From Luteimonas salinisoli (GTDB lineage Bacteria > Pseudomonadota > Gammaproteobacteria > Xanthomonadales > Xanthomonadaceae), in the NCBI RefSeq assembly GCF_013425525.1, contig NZ_JACCKA010000054.1, positions 1-64,000 of the forward strand: a stretch of DNA of 64,000 nt, in the 5' to 3' direction. This document shows, in pieces, positions 53,571-61,347 of this stretch. The translations under genes were made by a program, and so were the position numbers. Within the stretch, counting starts at the first letter, position 1. Every line of letters begins with the position of its first letter. A model generated the notes under the pieces. The model saw only the letters and a program-made list of their open reading frames with translations. It had not been told where the DNA came from and did not search any database.

Positions 53571-54074
53571 ATGCCGCGTGGCGACAAGTCCAGCTACTCG
53601 GGCAAGCAGAAGCGCAAGGCCGAGCACATCGAGGAAAACGAGAAGCAGCGCGGCCGCAGCGACGCGGCCGCCGAGCGCATCGCCTGGGCCACCGTGAACA
53701 AACAGGACGGCGGCGCCAAGGGCGGAAAGAAGGCGAAGAAGAAGTCCACCAAGAAGGCCGCCAAGAAGTCGGGAAAGAAGGCCACGAAGAAGACGACGAA
53801 GAAGGCCGCCGGGAAGAGCACCAAGAAGGCAGCCACGACCTCGGGGAAGAAGGCCGCGAACAAGGCGACGAAGACGACTGCCGGCAAGAGCGCGAAGAAG
53901 GCCGCGAGAAAGTCCACACGCAAGACGACGAAGAAGACCGCGAAGAAGTCATCCGGCACAGCCGCGAGAAAGGCGGGGGCAAAGAAGGGAGGCCGCAAGA
54001 CCGCCCGCAAGTCGGCCGCAAAGGGGAGCGGACGCAAGACCGCCGCCAAGAAGCGCGCGGGAAAGAAGTCCTGA
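53571..54074 (+). CDS. Lysine-rich histone-H1-like protein with plasmid-stabilisation-type N-terminus
   Basis: In this 167-residue protein, residues 1-46 (PRGDKSSYSGKQKRKAEHIEE ... AERIAWATVNKQDGG) match the short proteins often called plasmid stabilisation protein. The remaining 120 residues are a Lys/Ala/Thr-rich low-complexity tail with repeated TKKAAKKS, GKKA and RKTA units, as in eukaryotic H1 tails and bacterial AlgP/Hc-like proteins. It should bind DNA non-specifically. GGAG lies before the ATG at 53571. The codon bias (AAG-rich) makes the region less GC-rich than its neighbours. Tail length is likely to vary between strains. Confidence 0.83.
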   Translation: MPRGDKSSYSGKQKRKAEHIEENEKQRGRSDAAAERIAWATVNKQDGGAKGGKKAKKKSTKKAAKKSGKKATKKTTKKAAGKSTKKAATTSGKKAANKATKTTAGKSAKKAARKSTRKTTKKTAKKSSGTAARKAGAKKGGRKTARKSAAKGSGRKTAAKKRAGKKS

Positions 54075-54152
54075 GCGCGACGGCACGCGCGCGCCTCCCG
54101 TCCCCAGCGCGGCAGGCTGGGTGCGGCAACCGCAGCGCACTCCGATGAAGCC

Positions 54153-55013
54153 ATGCCCCGGCACCTGAAGATCGCGACCTTCAACGTCAACGGCATCCGT
54201 ACCCGGCTGCCGCACCTGCTGCAGTGGCTGGCGCAGGAGAAGCCGGACGTCGCCTGCCTGCAGGAACTCAAGGCAGCCGACGAGGGTTTCCCCAGGGAGG
54301 AGGTGGAGCGCGCAGGCTACGGCGCGCTGTGGGTCGGCCAGCGCTCCTGGAACGGCGTGGCAGTGCTGGCGCGCGGCGCCGATCCAGTGGAAAGCCGCCG
54401 CGCCCTGCCCGGCGACCGCGCCGACGCGCAGAGCCGCTACCTGGAGGTGGCCGCGCACGGGGTGATGGTCGGCTGCCTGTACCTGCCCAACGGCAATCCG
54501 CAGCCCGGACCGAAGTTCGACTACAAGCTGCGCTGGTTCGAACGCCTGATCCGCCACGCGCGCGGGCTGTACGACAGCGGCCACCCGGTGGTGCTCGCCG
54601 GCGATTTCAACGTGGTGCCGACAGACGAGGACATCTACGACCCGAAGCACTGGCGCAAGGATGCGCTGCTGCAGCCGGAGACGCGCGACTGCTACCGGCG
54701 CCTGCTGGCGCAGGGCTGGATCGACGCACTGCGCGCGGTGCATCCGGACGCGCGGATCTACACCTTCTGGGACTACTTCCGGCAGCACTGGCAGCGCGAC
54801 GCGGGGCTGCGCATCGATCATCTCCTGCTCAATCCGCAGCTACAGCCGCGCCTGGCCGATGCCGGCGTCGATCGCTGGGTCCGCGGCCTGGAGAAGGCCA
54901 GCGACCATGCCCCGGTGTGGATCAAGCTGCGCCGCACCGCGGCCGGGACCGCGGCATCGAAACGCGCGGCGAAGTCGAAACCCGCCCGACCGGCGGCAAG
55001 CGGCGCTTCGTAG
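54153..55013 (+). CDS. xthA: Exodeoxyribonuclease III (AP endonuclease)
   Basis: This 286-residue repair nuclease cleaves at abasic sites and degrades 3' ends. The family blocks are IATFNVNGIRTRLPHL, ACLQELKAADE (metal Glu), GCLYLPNGNP, LAGDFNVVPTDEDIYD, YTFWDYFRQHW, LRIDHLLL and KASDHAPVWI (catalytic Asp-His). A basic tail (KRAAKSKPARPA) of about 25 residues is added after the nuclease core. The TAG stop is contributed by the start of a dispersed repeat (CGTAGGGGCG), which may explain the extended tail. Confidence 0.94.
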   Translation: MPRHLKIATFNVNGIRTRLPHLLQWLAQEKPDVACLQELKAADEGFPREEVERAGYGALWVGQRSWNGVAVLARGADPVESRRALPGDRADAQSRYLEVAAHGVMVGCLYLPNGNPQPGPKFDYKLRWFERLIRHARGLYDSGHPVVLAGDFNVVPTDEDIYDPKHWRKDALLQPETRDCYRRLLAQGWIDALRAVHPDARIYTFWDYFRQHWQRDAGLRIDHLLLNPQLQPRLADAGVDRWVRGLEKASDHAPVWIKLRRTAAGTAASKRAAKSKPARPAASGAS

Positions 55014-55150
55014 GGGCGCCCCATGGCCGCGAAAGCCGGCGCGTCGCCCAACGTCCGACAATGCCGCCACTCTTCCAGCCGACGCCAGGGTGCTCGACCC
55101 GGACCGCCCGAAACTCCCGTTGCCCTCGCGGCCATGCGCCGCTCCCGCGG
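55009..55150. repeat. Dispersed intergenic palindromic repeat, copy 5 (divergent interior)
   Basis: The left arm CGTAGGGGCGCCCCATGGCC (55009 on) followed by GCGAAAGCCGGCG is well kept. The interior is longer and unlike the other copies, and the right arm is reduced to CTCGCGGCCATGCGCCGCTCC (55123 on). It fills the gap between the convergent xthA and MFS genes. Confidence 0.7.
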
Positions 55151-55164
55151 GGGCGACCCGCGCC

Positions 55165-56640
55165 TCAGGTCCCCGGCCGCGCCATCGACTTGGGTTCGGA
55201 CATCTCTTCGCCGGGCTGCGCGCGACCGGCCATCTCCGCGCCAGCGTGCGGCGACAGCCGCCACATCGCCGCCACCGAGGTGGCCGAGATCAGGCCCACC
55301 GTGAGGAACGCGAAGCCGAAGTTCGTCGCCGCGCCCATCGGGTCGCCCGTCGCCGCGCTCGCCATGCTGAGCGCATAGCCGCCGATGGTGATGCCCATCG
55401 CCAGCGACACCTGCTGGGCCATCGCCGCCAGGCTGCTGGCCTGGCTCATCCGCGCCGGGTCCACGTCCGCGTAGACGATCGCATTGAGGCTGGTGAACTG
55501 CAGCGAACGGAAGCAACCGCTCACCAGCAGCACGCCCACCATCAGCGGATACGGCGTGTCGGCACGGAACAGTCCGAATCCGCACAGCAGCGCCGACGCG
55601 ATCAGCGCGTTGACGATCAACACCCGGCGGAACCCGAACCGTTTCAGGATCCCGGCCGCCAGCGTCTTCATGAACATCGCGCCGGCCGCCGAGGTGAAGG
55701 TGATCAGTCCCGACTGCAGCGGATTGAGCCCGAACCCCATCTGCAGCATCAGCGGCAGCAGGAACGGGGTGGCGCCGATGCCGATGCGGAACAGCGAACC
55801 GCCGATCACGCCGTTGCGGAAGGTGGACAGCCGGAACAGGTCCAGCTGCAGCAACGGATGCGCATGCCGCCGCGAATGCGGCCAGTACAGCGCCAGCAGC
55901 ACCATTCCCAGCAGCGTGCAGCCCACCGCCAACGGCGTGCTCACCAGGTGCCGGCCCATCGAGGCGAAGCCGAAGATGGTCAGGCCGAGCCCAGCGCTGG
56001 TCAGCGCGAACCCGCGCCAGTCCAGCGGCCCCACCGCCGAACGCAGCATCGGGATGTGGCGCCACGCCAGCCAGATCCCCAGCAGCCCCATCGGGATGTT
56101 GATGAGGAAGATGAAACGCCAGTGGCCGTAGGTGGTGATCAGCCCGCCCAGCACCGGGCCCAGCATCGGCCCCAGCAGTGCCGGAATGGTCAGCCAGCTG
56201 AGCGCGCGCACCAACTCGGCCTTGGGCACGCTGCGCAGCAGCACCAGCCGCCCCACGGGCACCATCATCGCCCCGCCGGTGCCCTGCAGGAACCGCGCCG
56301 CCACCAGCTCGCCCAGCGACCCGGACGCGGCGCAGCCCAGCGAGCCGATCAGGAACACGCCGATCGCCGCCATGAAGGTCGGCCGCGCCCCGAAGCGGTC
56401 CGCCACCCAGCCGCTGACCGGGATGAATACCGCCAGGGCCAGCATGTAGGTGGTCAGCGCCAGCTTCAGCGCCACCGGCTCCACGCCCAGGTCCGAGGCG
56501 ATCTGCGGCAGCGAGGTCGCGATCGCGGTGGAGTCCATGTTCTCGATGAACAGCGCGGTGGCGACGATCAGCGGCAGCAGGCGTTCGGGTCTCAAGACGG
56601 GCGTTCGATGCGTGGTGGCGGGTGCGCCATTGTCGCCCAT
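55165..56640 (-). CDS. DHA2-type MFS multidrug transporter
   Basis: This 491-residue inner-membrane protein has about fourteen helices, as in EmrB-type DHA2 transporters. The blocks are ATALFIENMDSTAIATSLPQI (motif D1), PVSGWVADRFGARPTF (motif A), ARFLQGTGGAMMVPVGRLVL and LLGPMLGPVLGGLITTYGHW (motif C), plus HWRFIFLINIPMG. The start is placed at ATG 56640 (MGDNGAPAT); the frame is open further upstream. No membrane-fusion partner gene is adjacent. It is divergent from the phasin-like gene across 131 bp. Confidence 0.9.
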   Translation of the reverse strand: MGDNGAPATTHRTPVLRPERLLPLIVATALFIENMDSTAIATSLPQIASDLGVEPVALKLALTTYMLALAVFIPVSGWVADRFGARPTFMAAIGVFLIGSLGCAASGSLGELVAARFLQGTGGAMMVPVGRLVLLRSVPKAELVRALSWLTIPALLGPMLGPVLGGLITTYGHWRFIFLINIPMGLLGIWLAWRHIPMLRSAVGPLDWRGFALTSAGLGLTIFGFASMGRHLVSTPLAVGCTLLGMVLLALYWPHSRRHAHPLLQLDLFRLSTFRNGVIGGSLFRIGIGATPFLLPLMLQMGFGLNPLQSGLITFTSAAGAMFMKTLAAGILKRFGFRRVLIVNALIASALLCGFGLFRADTPYPLMVGVLLVSGCFRSLQFTSLNAIVYADVDPARMSQASSLAAMAQQVSLAMGITIGGYALSMASAATGDPMGAATNFGFAFLTVGLISATSVAAMWRLSPHAGAEMAGRAQPGEEMSEPKSMARPGT

Positions 56641-56771
56641 CCCCGCCGCGACCCTGTCCACCGCGCCAGTCCGTGGCGCGGAACGCGATACGTCGCGGGG
56701 CGCCTCGTCCGTCACGTCGCCTCCCACTGCGGTACTCCACGCTCGCGCCGATCGCCCCGACCGAGCCGCCG

Positions 56772-57167
56772 ATGCCTCGCCGCCCCCACTCCACCCTGCA
56801 CCAGCTCGTCGCACTGTCGCTCGCCGCTCCCGCGGTGGCCGCAACGCGCCTGTACGACATGGCCACGACGACCGGCCCGCCCAGCGCGGCGCAACGGCGC
56901 GACCATCGCCGCATGGGCATGGAAAAGCTGGCCGCCGCCCAGGAAGGCTGGACGGCGATGGGCACGGCGCTGCTGGAGCTTCAGCAGCGCGAATTCGCCC
57001 GCGCGATACGCGCGGCATGGACGCCGTGGTGGTCAGGCGCCTGGCCGGCGTTCGATGCGCAGCGGGCGGTGCGCGACGTCGACGCGGTCATCGCCGCCGG
57101 CCTCGCGCCCGTGAGCCGCGCCGTGGGCGCGAATACCCGGCGCCAGCAGCGAGCGCGGCGCGCCTAG
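56772..57167 (+). CDS. Phasin-like (granule-associated) hypothetical protein
   Basis: This 131-residue protein has the run LVALSLAAPAVAATRLYDM, then MGMEKLAAAQEGWTAMGTALLELQQREF and a tryptophan-rich AAWTPWWSGAW. That recalls short proteins annotated as polyhydroxyalkanoate granule-associated phasins. No phaC or other PHA gene is in the window, so a role at granules is unproven. The protein is amphipathic and helical. ATG 56772 is the only start that avoids an arginine-rich low-complexity leader. Confidence 0.6.
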   Translation: MPRRPHSTLHQLVALSLAAPAVAATRLYDMATTTGPPSAAQRRDHRRMGMEKLAAAQEGWTAMGTALLELQQREFARAIRAAWTPWWSGAWPAFDAQRAVRDVDAVIAAGLAPVSRAVGANTRRQQRARRA

Positions 57168-57182
57168 GCAGGCCCCCTCGCC

Positions 57183-57398
57183 TCACCCGCCGATCAGGCC
57201 GCCACCGGCCGCGCCCGGCAGGCCGGTCGGGGCCTTCCTGCGGATGTCTTCGGCGTCTTCCCGCGCCTCGCCGTCGTCGTCGCGGCCGCCCTTCTGCGAC
57301 ACGGGTCCATCTTCTTGCGTTGGCTCTTCGCCCGCGGCGCCCTCGTCGCGCGGCTCGTCTTCCGGTGCGGCCTGATCCGACCGTCCATCGCCCATCAT
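57183..57398 (-). CDS. Small acidic hydrophilic protein
   Basis: This 71-residue protein was not recognised. It is highly charged (SDQAAPEDEPRDEGAAGEEP, GGRDDDGEAREDAEDIRRK) and ends in a neutral TGLPGAAGGGLIGG tail; it is probably disordered. GGAGG lies eight bases before ATG 57398, which supports real translation. It lies on the same strand as the alkB gene, 63 bp downstream of it. Confidence 0.6.
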   Translation of the reverse strand: MMGDGRSDQAAPEDEPRDEGAAGEEPTQEDGPVSQKGGRDDDGEAREDAEDIRRKAPTGLPGAAGGGLIGG

Positions 57399-57461
57399 CG
57401 CCAAACCCTCCACTGTGGGAACGGTTTTCAGCCTCGCGCGGGCGCCGTGAAAGGGGAGCGA

Positions 57462-58049
57462 TCACGGACTCGCGGCGTGCGCCTCCGGCCGCACCCGGAA
57501 CACGATGCTCATGCGCGCTCCGACCGGCCTCGCGGTCTTCGGGATGCCGTGCTCGTGGGTGAGCTGCGAAGCGTGGCTCATGCTGAGCAGGCTGCCGTGG
57601 GCGAGCTCGACGGCGATGCGCCGGCGATCGCCGCCCTTGGCGCGAATCAGCATGCGCCGGGAGTCGCCGAGGCTGAGCAGGGTGATGGGATGGCCGGGCA
57701 CGATGGTGTGCAGCTTGTCGTTGTGCATGGCCACGCTGTCGGCACCGTCGCGATAGAGGTTGAGGCCGACGGCGTTGTACGGGGCCGGCACCGCGGCCCG
57801 GACGCGCGCGAAGATCTCCCCGAGCGGCAACCCATCGGGAAGCGCGGCCGTGCGGTAGGCCGCGAGCAGGCGCGGCACGTCCACCACCCGGTCGTACATC
57901 TTGCGGCGCTCGCTCTTCCACGCCGCCTGGCGCTGCAGGGCGGCGAACCAGGCATCGGCCTCGGCGGGCGCGGCGAAGGCCGGCCAGTAGCGCACGCCGC
58001 CGTCGGCATCTTCGATCAGGGTCTGCGGTGGCGAAGCGAACAGGTCCAT
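57462..58049 (-). CDS. alkB: AlkB-family Fe(II)/2-oxoglutarate DNA dealkylase
   Basis: This 195-residue dioxygenase oxidatively removes methyl groups from DNA or RNA bases. The iron ligands are H-x-D in SVAMHNDKLHTIVPGH (about residues 108-110) and the distal His in LTHEHGIPKTARPVGARMSI (about 166), whose Arg pair binds 2-oxoglutarate. NAVGLNLYRDGADS is also typical. It belongs to the shorter ALKBH2-like bacterial group. AlkA-like and XthA proteins elsewhere in the window act in the same kind of repair. Confidence 0.9.
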   Translation of the reverse strand: MDLFASPPQTLIEDADGGVRYWPAFAAPAEADAWFAALQRQAAWKSERRKMYDRVVDVPRLLAAYRTAALPDGLPLGEIFARVRAAVPAPYNAVGLNLYRDGADSVAMHNDKLHTIVPGHPITLLSLGDSRRMLIRAKGGDRRRIAVELAHGSLLSMSHASQLTHEHGIPKTARPVGARMSIVFRVRPEAHAASP

Positions 58050-58215
58050 GCGCTGCAGATGGGGGCACGGGGGGCGCGGTGCCAGCGGAGGTGCGATCCG
58101 CGGATGAACCTGTTCAGCGTCCCCGCCGCTGGAGGAGGCTCGACCGCAGCCGGCCGCGTCGCGGAGTTCGATCGACGGGAAACGCCCTGCGTGGCTGCCG
58201 CCCGATCAGGGACCG

Positions 58216-58296
58216 CGCCGGCTTTCGCGACCATGGGTCGCTCCTGCAGGTATGCGAGGCGCGCGGCCCAGGCAGGAGCGGGCCATGCCCGCGCGG
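58216..58296. repeat. Dispersed intergenic palindromic repeat, copy 6 (partial)
   Basis: CGCCGGCTTTCGCGACCATG (58216 on) ends in GGGTCGCTCCTGCAG. It is followed after about 20 bp by GGCAGGAGCGGGCCATGCCC (58271 on), an arm of the opposite type. The order of arms is inverted relative to the other copies, so this may be two abutting fragments. The stretch from 58050 to 58215 shows nothing else recognisable. Confidence 0.65.
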
Positions 58297-58297
58297 G

Positions 58298-58472
58298 TCA
58301 GTAGCCCTTGCCGACGCCGCCGGCCGTATCGTCCTTCTGGCCGTCGCGGCGCTTTTCCAGGTCGGGGCGCACGCCTGAGGTGGGACCCGGCTGGCCGTCG
58401 GTCTCGTTAGCTCTTGCGCTGGGGATTGCCCTTGGGCTCGTTGGGTTCGACGCGTTCGCGTTCTGCGGTCAT
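58298..58472 (-). pseudogene. Small hydrophilic gene interrupted by a +1 frameshift
   Basis: ATG 58472, preceded by GGAG with six-base spacing, starts TAERERVEPNEPKGNPQRKS and then meets TAA. Removing one T at that point (AGC-T-AAC) restores a frame that continues NETDGQPGPTSGVRPDLEKR, then RDGQKDDTAGGVGKGY and TGA at 58298. The joined product would be 57 residues, strongly hydrophilic throughout. The length of 175 nt is one base more than a multiple of three. It is either a decayed small gene or a sequencing error. The region 58473-58666 upstream shows no gene. Confidence 0.55.
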
Positions 58473-58666
58473 GAGCGGCTCCAGACTGGGTACGTCAACA
58501 GGGTAGACCGGCGACGGTCATGGCGATGCGTGCGTGGCGTGTGCGTATCGTTCCAGGGAAGCCGTTCTCCCGGGTTCTCGGTCACGCCGCCGTCGGGACG
58601 AAATGCGCGCGTCGCGGAACCGGCTGCCCGAAGCGATGCAGGATCCGGCGGCAGCGGCTGCCGGAA

Positions 58667-59278
58667 TCAGGGCTTGCCCAGGCGTTCGATACCGAAGTCG
58701 ATGGGCTTGTAGCGGAAGTTGTTGGACTGCCCGGCGGAACACGCGGTCATGGCAACCACCAGCGGCATCTCCGCGCGCAGGCGGATGCTGTCGCCCGGCC
58801 TGCTGCGCGGCGGCAGCACCGCGATCCTGCCGGTGTCCGCGTCCACCGACACGTGCATGAACACGTTGAAGGCGATGGGGATGCGGTCCACGCCGATGCC
58901 GTACGGCGCCAGCGCCTGCGCCAGGTTGCCCTCGCAGCCGGGACGGCCCTCGGTTTCCCCGTAGAGGATGGCGAAGGTGTCCTTCGAGCACGGCGTCAGG
59001 GTGAAGTCGTGGCGACCGCAACTGTCCTCGACGATGGCGAGCATCGGCCTGCTGCGGTTGGAGTACAGCAGGTCGCCGGTGCTGAGCCAGAGTTTCGACG
59101 CATAGTCGATCGACCGCCCCGAGGACAGGTACTCGTCGAGGTCGTCGCGGGAGAAGGCGACGAGGTCGCTGACCTGCTGGCCTTCCGGATCGATGACGAT
59201 CAGCTCGTCGCCGCGTTCCAGTTCTACCGCTCGCGCCGAGCACGGCGGGATGCGCTCGACGGCCCGCGCGCCGCTCAT
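58667..59278 (-). CDS. DUF1989 (urea carboxylase-associated) family protein
   Basis: This 203-residue protein has the DUF1989 pattern: LIVIDPEGQQVSDLVAFSRDD, DYASKLWLSTGDLLYSNRSRPM, CSKDTFAILYGE and CEGNLAQALAPYGI, NVFMHVSVDADTG, then GDSIRLRAEMPLVVAMTACSAG. The conserved Cys and His residues suggest a metal site. Members occur with urea carboxylase or with guanidino/arginine catabolic genes. The start overlaps the stop of the GntA-like gene (ATGA), so the two act together. No urea carboxylase is in the window. Confidence 0.88.
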   Translation of the reverse strand: MSGARAVERIPPCSARAVELERGDELIVIDPEGQQVSDLVAFSRDDLDEYLSSGRSIDYASKLWLSTGDLLYSNRSRPMLAIVEDSCGRHDFTLTPCSKDTFAILYGETEGRPGCEGNLAQALAPYGIGVDRIPIAFNVFMHVSVDADTGRIAVLPPRSRPGDSIRLRAEMPLVVAMTACSAGQSNNFRYKPIDFGIERLGKP

Positions 59279-60033
59279 GCCGCCTTCCTGACCTGGAGCG
59301 GACAGCACCAATCCGCTTCCACGGCGCGGCCACCGTACTGGCGCGCTTCGGAAGCCTCGCCGTAGTCGCTCAGGTTGGGATTGATCGAGCCCTGCAGCTC
59401 GCGGTCGCGGGCGCGGGTGGCGGCCTGCATCTTCGCGAACCTCCCGTCGGCGCGAAGCCGCTCGAACTGGCGATGCGAGTTGAACACCAGCGTCGGCCAG
59501 GCGAAGCGCCGGGCGATCCGCGACGCACCCGGGTGCAACCCGATCACGAAGAACGGATGGCCGGCCAGGCTCATGCTGAAATCCGGGCTGTCGGGATCGC
59601 TGTCGACGTCGGACGCCCAGCGGCGGCCGCGCCGCGCGTCGAGATCGTGCAGGCGCTGCAGCTGGGCCCACAGCAGCGATTCGAAGCGCGCCTCGTCGAT
59701 GCCGGCGGGGCCGCGGAACAGCGCCGCCAGCGAGTGCACGGCCGGATCGTCAGCGTCGCTGGCATCCACCATCGCCGCGAAGCGCTCCAGGCGGCCGAGC
59801 AGCGGCGCATCGTTGCGCGGGCTGCCCAGCGATTCGAGTTCGAGCATGCGGATGGTGTCCTGCACCAGGGCCAGCCGCGACCCCACGCAGGGAAAACGGT
59901 CGCTGCCGACGAACTCCATGAAGTCCCTGCGCGGGTCGGCGCGCGCGCCGCCGTCGTGCGCGGCCGGCGGCCCGCCGGCCTCCAGCGGACAACCGCCGGG
60001 GCGATGCCCGGGTGCTGCATTCGAGCCATCCAT
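59275..60033 (-). CDS. GntA-type heme-dependent N-hydroxylase homologue (YqcI/YcgG family)
   Basis: This 252-residue protein belongs to the YqcI/YcgG family, which includes the heme enzyme GntA that N-hydroxylates a guanidino substrate in guanitoxin synthesis. Conserved blocks are EFVGSDRFPCVGSRLALVQ, the probable heme-contact run PFFVIGLHPGASRIARRF, TLVFNSHRQFERLRADG and FAKMQAATRARDRELQGSIN, ending in SEARQYGGRAVE and DWCCPL. No other guanitoxin gene is seen, so the substrate is open. It forms a two-gene unit with the DUF1989 gene. The first 35 residues are variable and Gly/Pro-rich. Confidence 0.85.
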   Translation of the reverse strand: MDGSNAAPGHRPGGCPLEAGGPPAAHDGGARADPRRDFMEFVGSDRFPCVGSRLALVQDTIRMLELESLGSPRNDAPLLGRLERFAAMVDASDADDPAVHSLAALFRGPAGIDEARFESLLWAQLQRLHDLDARRGRRWASDVDSDPDSPDFSMSLAGHPFFVIGLHPGASRIARRFAWPTLVFNSHRQFERLRADGRFAKMQAATRARDRELQGSINPNLSDYGEASEARQYGGRAVEADWCCPLQVRKAA

Positions 60034-60273
60034 TCCTGCTCCGCGGCGCCGACGCGCCTCCGATAGACGGACTCACCGTATCGGCGGGCGCTGCAAGGTC
60101 GCGTGGAGATGCGCGCAACCGTACGGGAATGTGTTCATCTTCCGGAAGCGACGTCCGGCGAGGCGATTCGAAACGCACGCGAGCCGCGCATCGAGGGGCC
60201 GCTGTTCGGTGAGGTGCGGGAAGTGCCTTCGCACGATCGCGGCCAGGCGCCATGGCGAAACGGTGGCGTCCCT

Positions 60274-61347
60274 TCAGCCAGCCGCCGCCCGGCACCAGCG
60301 AGTGCCGCGACCGCGACCCTCGGTGCGCAGGCATCCCTCCGCGCGGAGCTGGTCGAGCACGCACTTGACGCGCGCGGGCGGGGCTTCCGGAAACTGCATC
60401 CGCAACAGCGCGACTTCGAAGCGATCGGGCAGGTCGCGCAAGGCGGCGATGCGGATTCGGGCGTCGAGGCCGCCGTCGGCCGGTTGCGCGCGGTAGCGTG
60501 CGGCGGCTTCGGCGACCTGCGGCAGGCGCGGCTGCTGCATGGCCGCGTGCACGGCGCCGAACCAGCGTTGCGCCCAGACGTTGGCCAGCTTGCGGTTGCC
60601 GGCGAAGATGCATTGCACTCGCGGAAACAGCGCCGGCAGTTCGCCCAGCACGCGCAACAGGTGGGCGGTGGGCCAGCGGCCGACCTTCGCGGGGTTGCCG
60701 AAGTCGGCGTACTGGGCCTCGATCACCAGGGCGGCGTGGGGCCAGGCGGCCAGCTCGGAGAGCTGCTGGTGCAGGCCCTTGAGCTCGGACAGGTCGCCGA
60801 GCAGATTGTCGAGCGTCTTGCGCTCCACGATCGCCAGCGGACGCTCGTCGTGGGCCAGAGCGTAGTCGCCCACCGGCAGCCTGCGGCGCTGCACGTTCGC
60901 GCCCGGGAAGGACCACGGGTAGCGCTCGAGGCTGTCGACGACGATGTCGAGAGCCTCGCCGGACCGCGCGGACAGCTCGGCACGCTTGCTGGTCTTGTGC
61001 GCGCGCACCGCGGCCTCGGTGCGGAAGAAGACCTGCTCGTAGCTGCCGCCGTCGCGGCGCGGCTTCTCCAGGATCAGGAACTCGCAGCGTTTGCGCCGGG
61101 GGCGGTCGAGGGCGACGGAAAGCTTGCGGCCCAGGCGCGAAAGGTGCAGGACCGGCGCGCGCTCCAGGTCGTCCAGGGGTCCGCCGGCGTCCGGCTCGCG
61201 CTCGCGCAGGCAGAACACCTGCGTTCCCGCCCCCGGCCAGGCGGCTTTCGCGCGAACGGCGAACAGCACGCGGCCGGCCTGCTCGATGGCGATGCGGTAG
61301 GGGAAGCGGACGTCCCCGGTCCGCTGGACGATCCAGACGGCGCTCAC
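60274..61347 (-). CDS. ERCC4-type nuclease-domain protein
   Basis: In this 357-residue protein the ERCC4 (XPF-type) nuclease core lies in the middle: DIVVDSLERYPWSFPG (about 140), RRRLPVGDYALAHDERPLAI and VERKTLDNLLGDLSELKG. The E-R-K triad is intact, but the Asp expected three residues after it (ERKxxxD) is Asn, with Asp one place earlier. There is no helicase part. The N-terminal region is arginine-rich and beta-like; the C-terminus may be a small winged helix (ARVKCVLDQLRAEGCL). The start is GTG 61347, overlapping the preceding stop. A role in DNA repair or defence is possible but not shown. Confidence 0.82.
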   Translation of the reverse strand: MSAVWIVQRTGDVRFPYRIAIEQAGRVLFAVRAKAAWPGAGTQVFCLREREPDAGGPLDDLERAPVLHLSRLGRKLSVALDRPRRKRCEFLILEKPRRDGGSYEQVFFRTEAAVRAHKTSKRAELSARSGEALDIVVDSLERYPWSFPGANVQRRRLPVGDYALAHDERPLAIVERKTLDNLLGDLSELKGLHQQLSELAAWPHAALVIEAQYADFGNPAKVGRWPTAHLLRVLGELPALFPRVQCIFAGNRKLANVWAQRWFGAVHAAMQQPRLPQVAEAAARYRAQPADGGLDARIRIAALRDLPDRFEVALLRMQFPEAPPARVKCVLDQLRAEGCLRTEGRGRGTRWCRAAAG

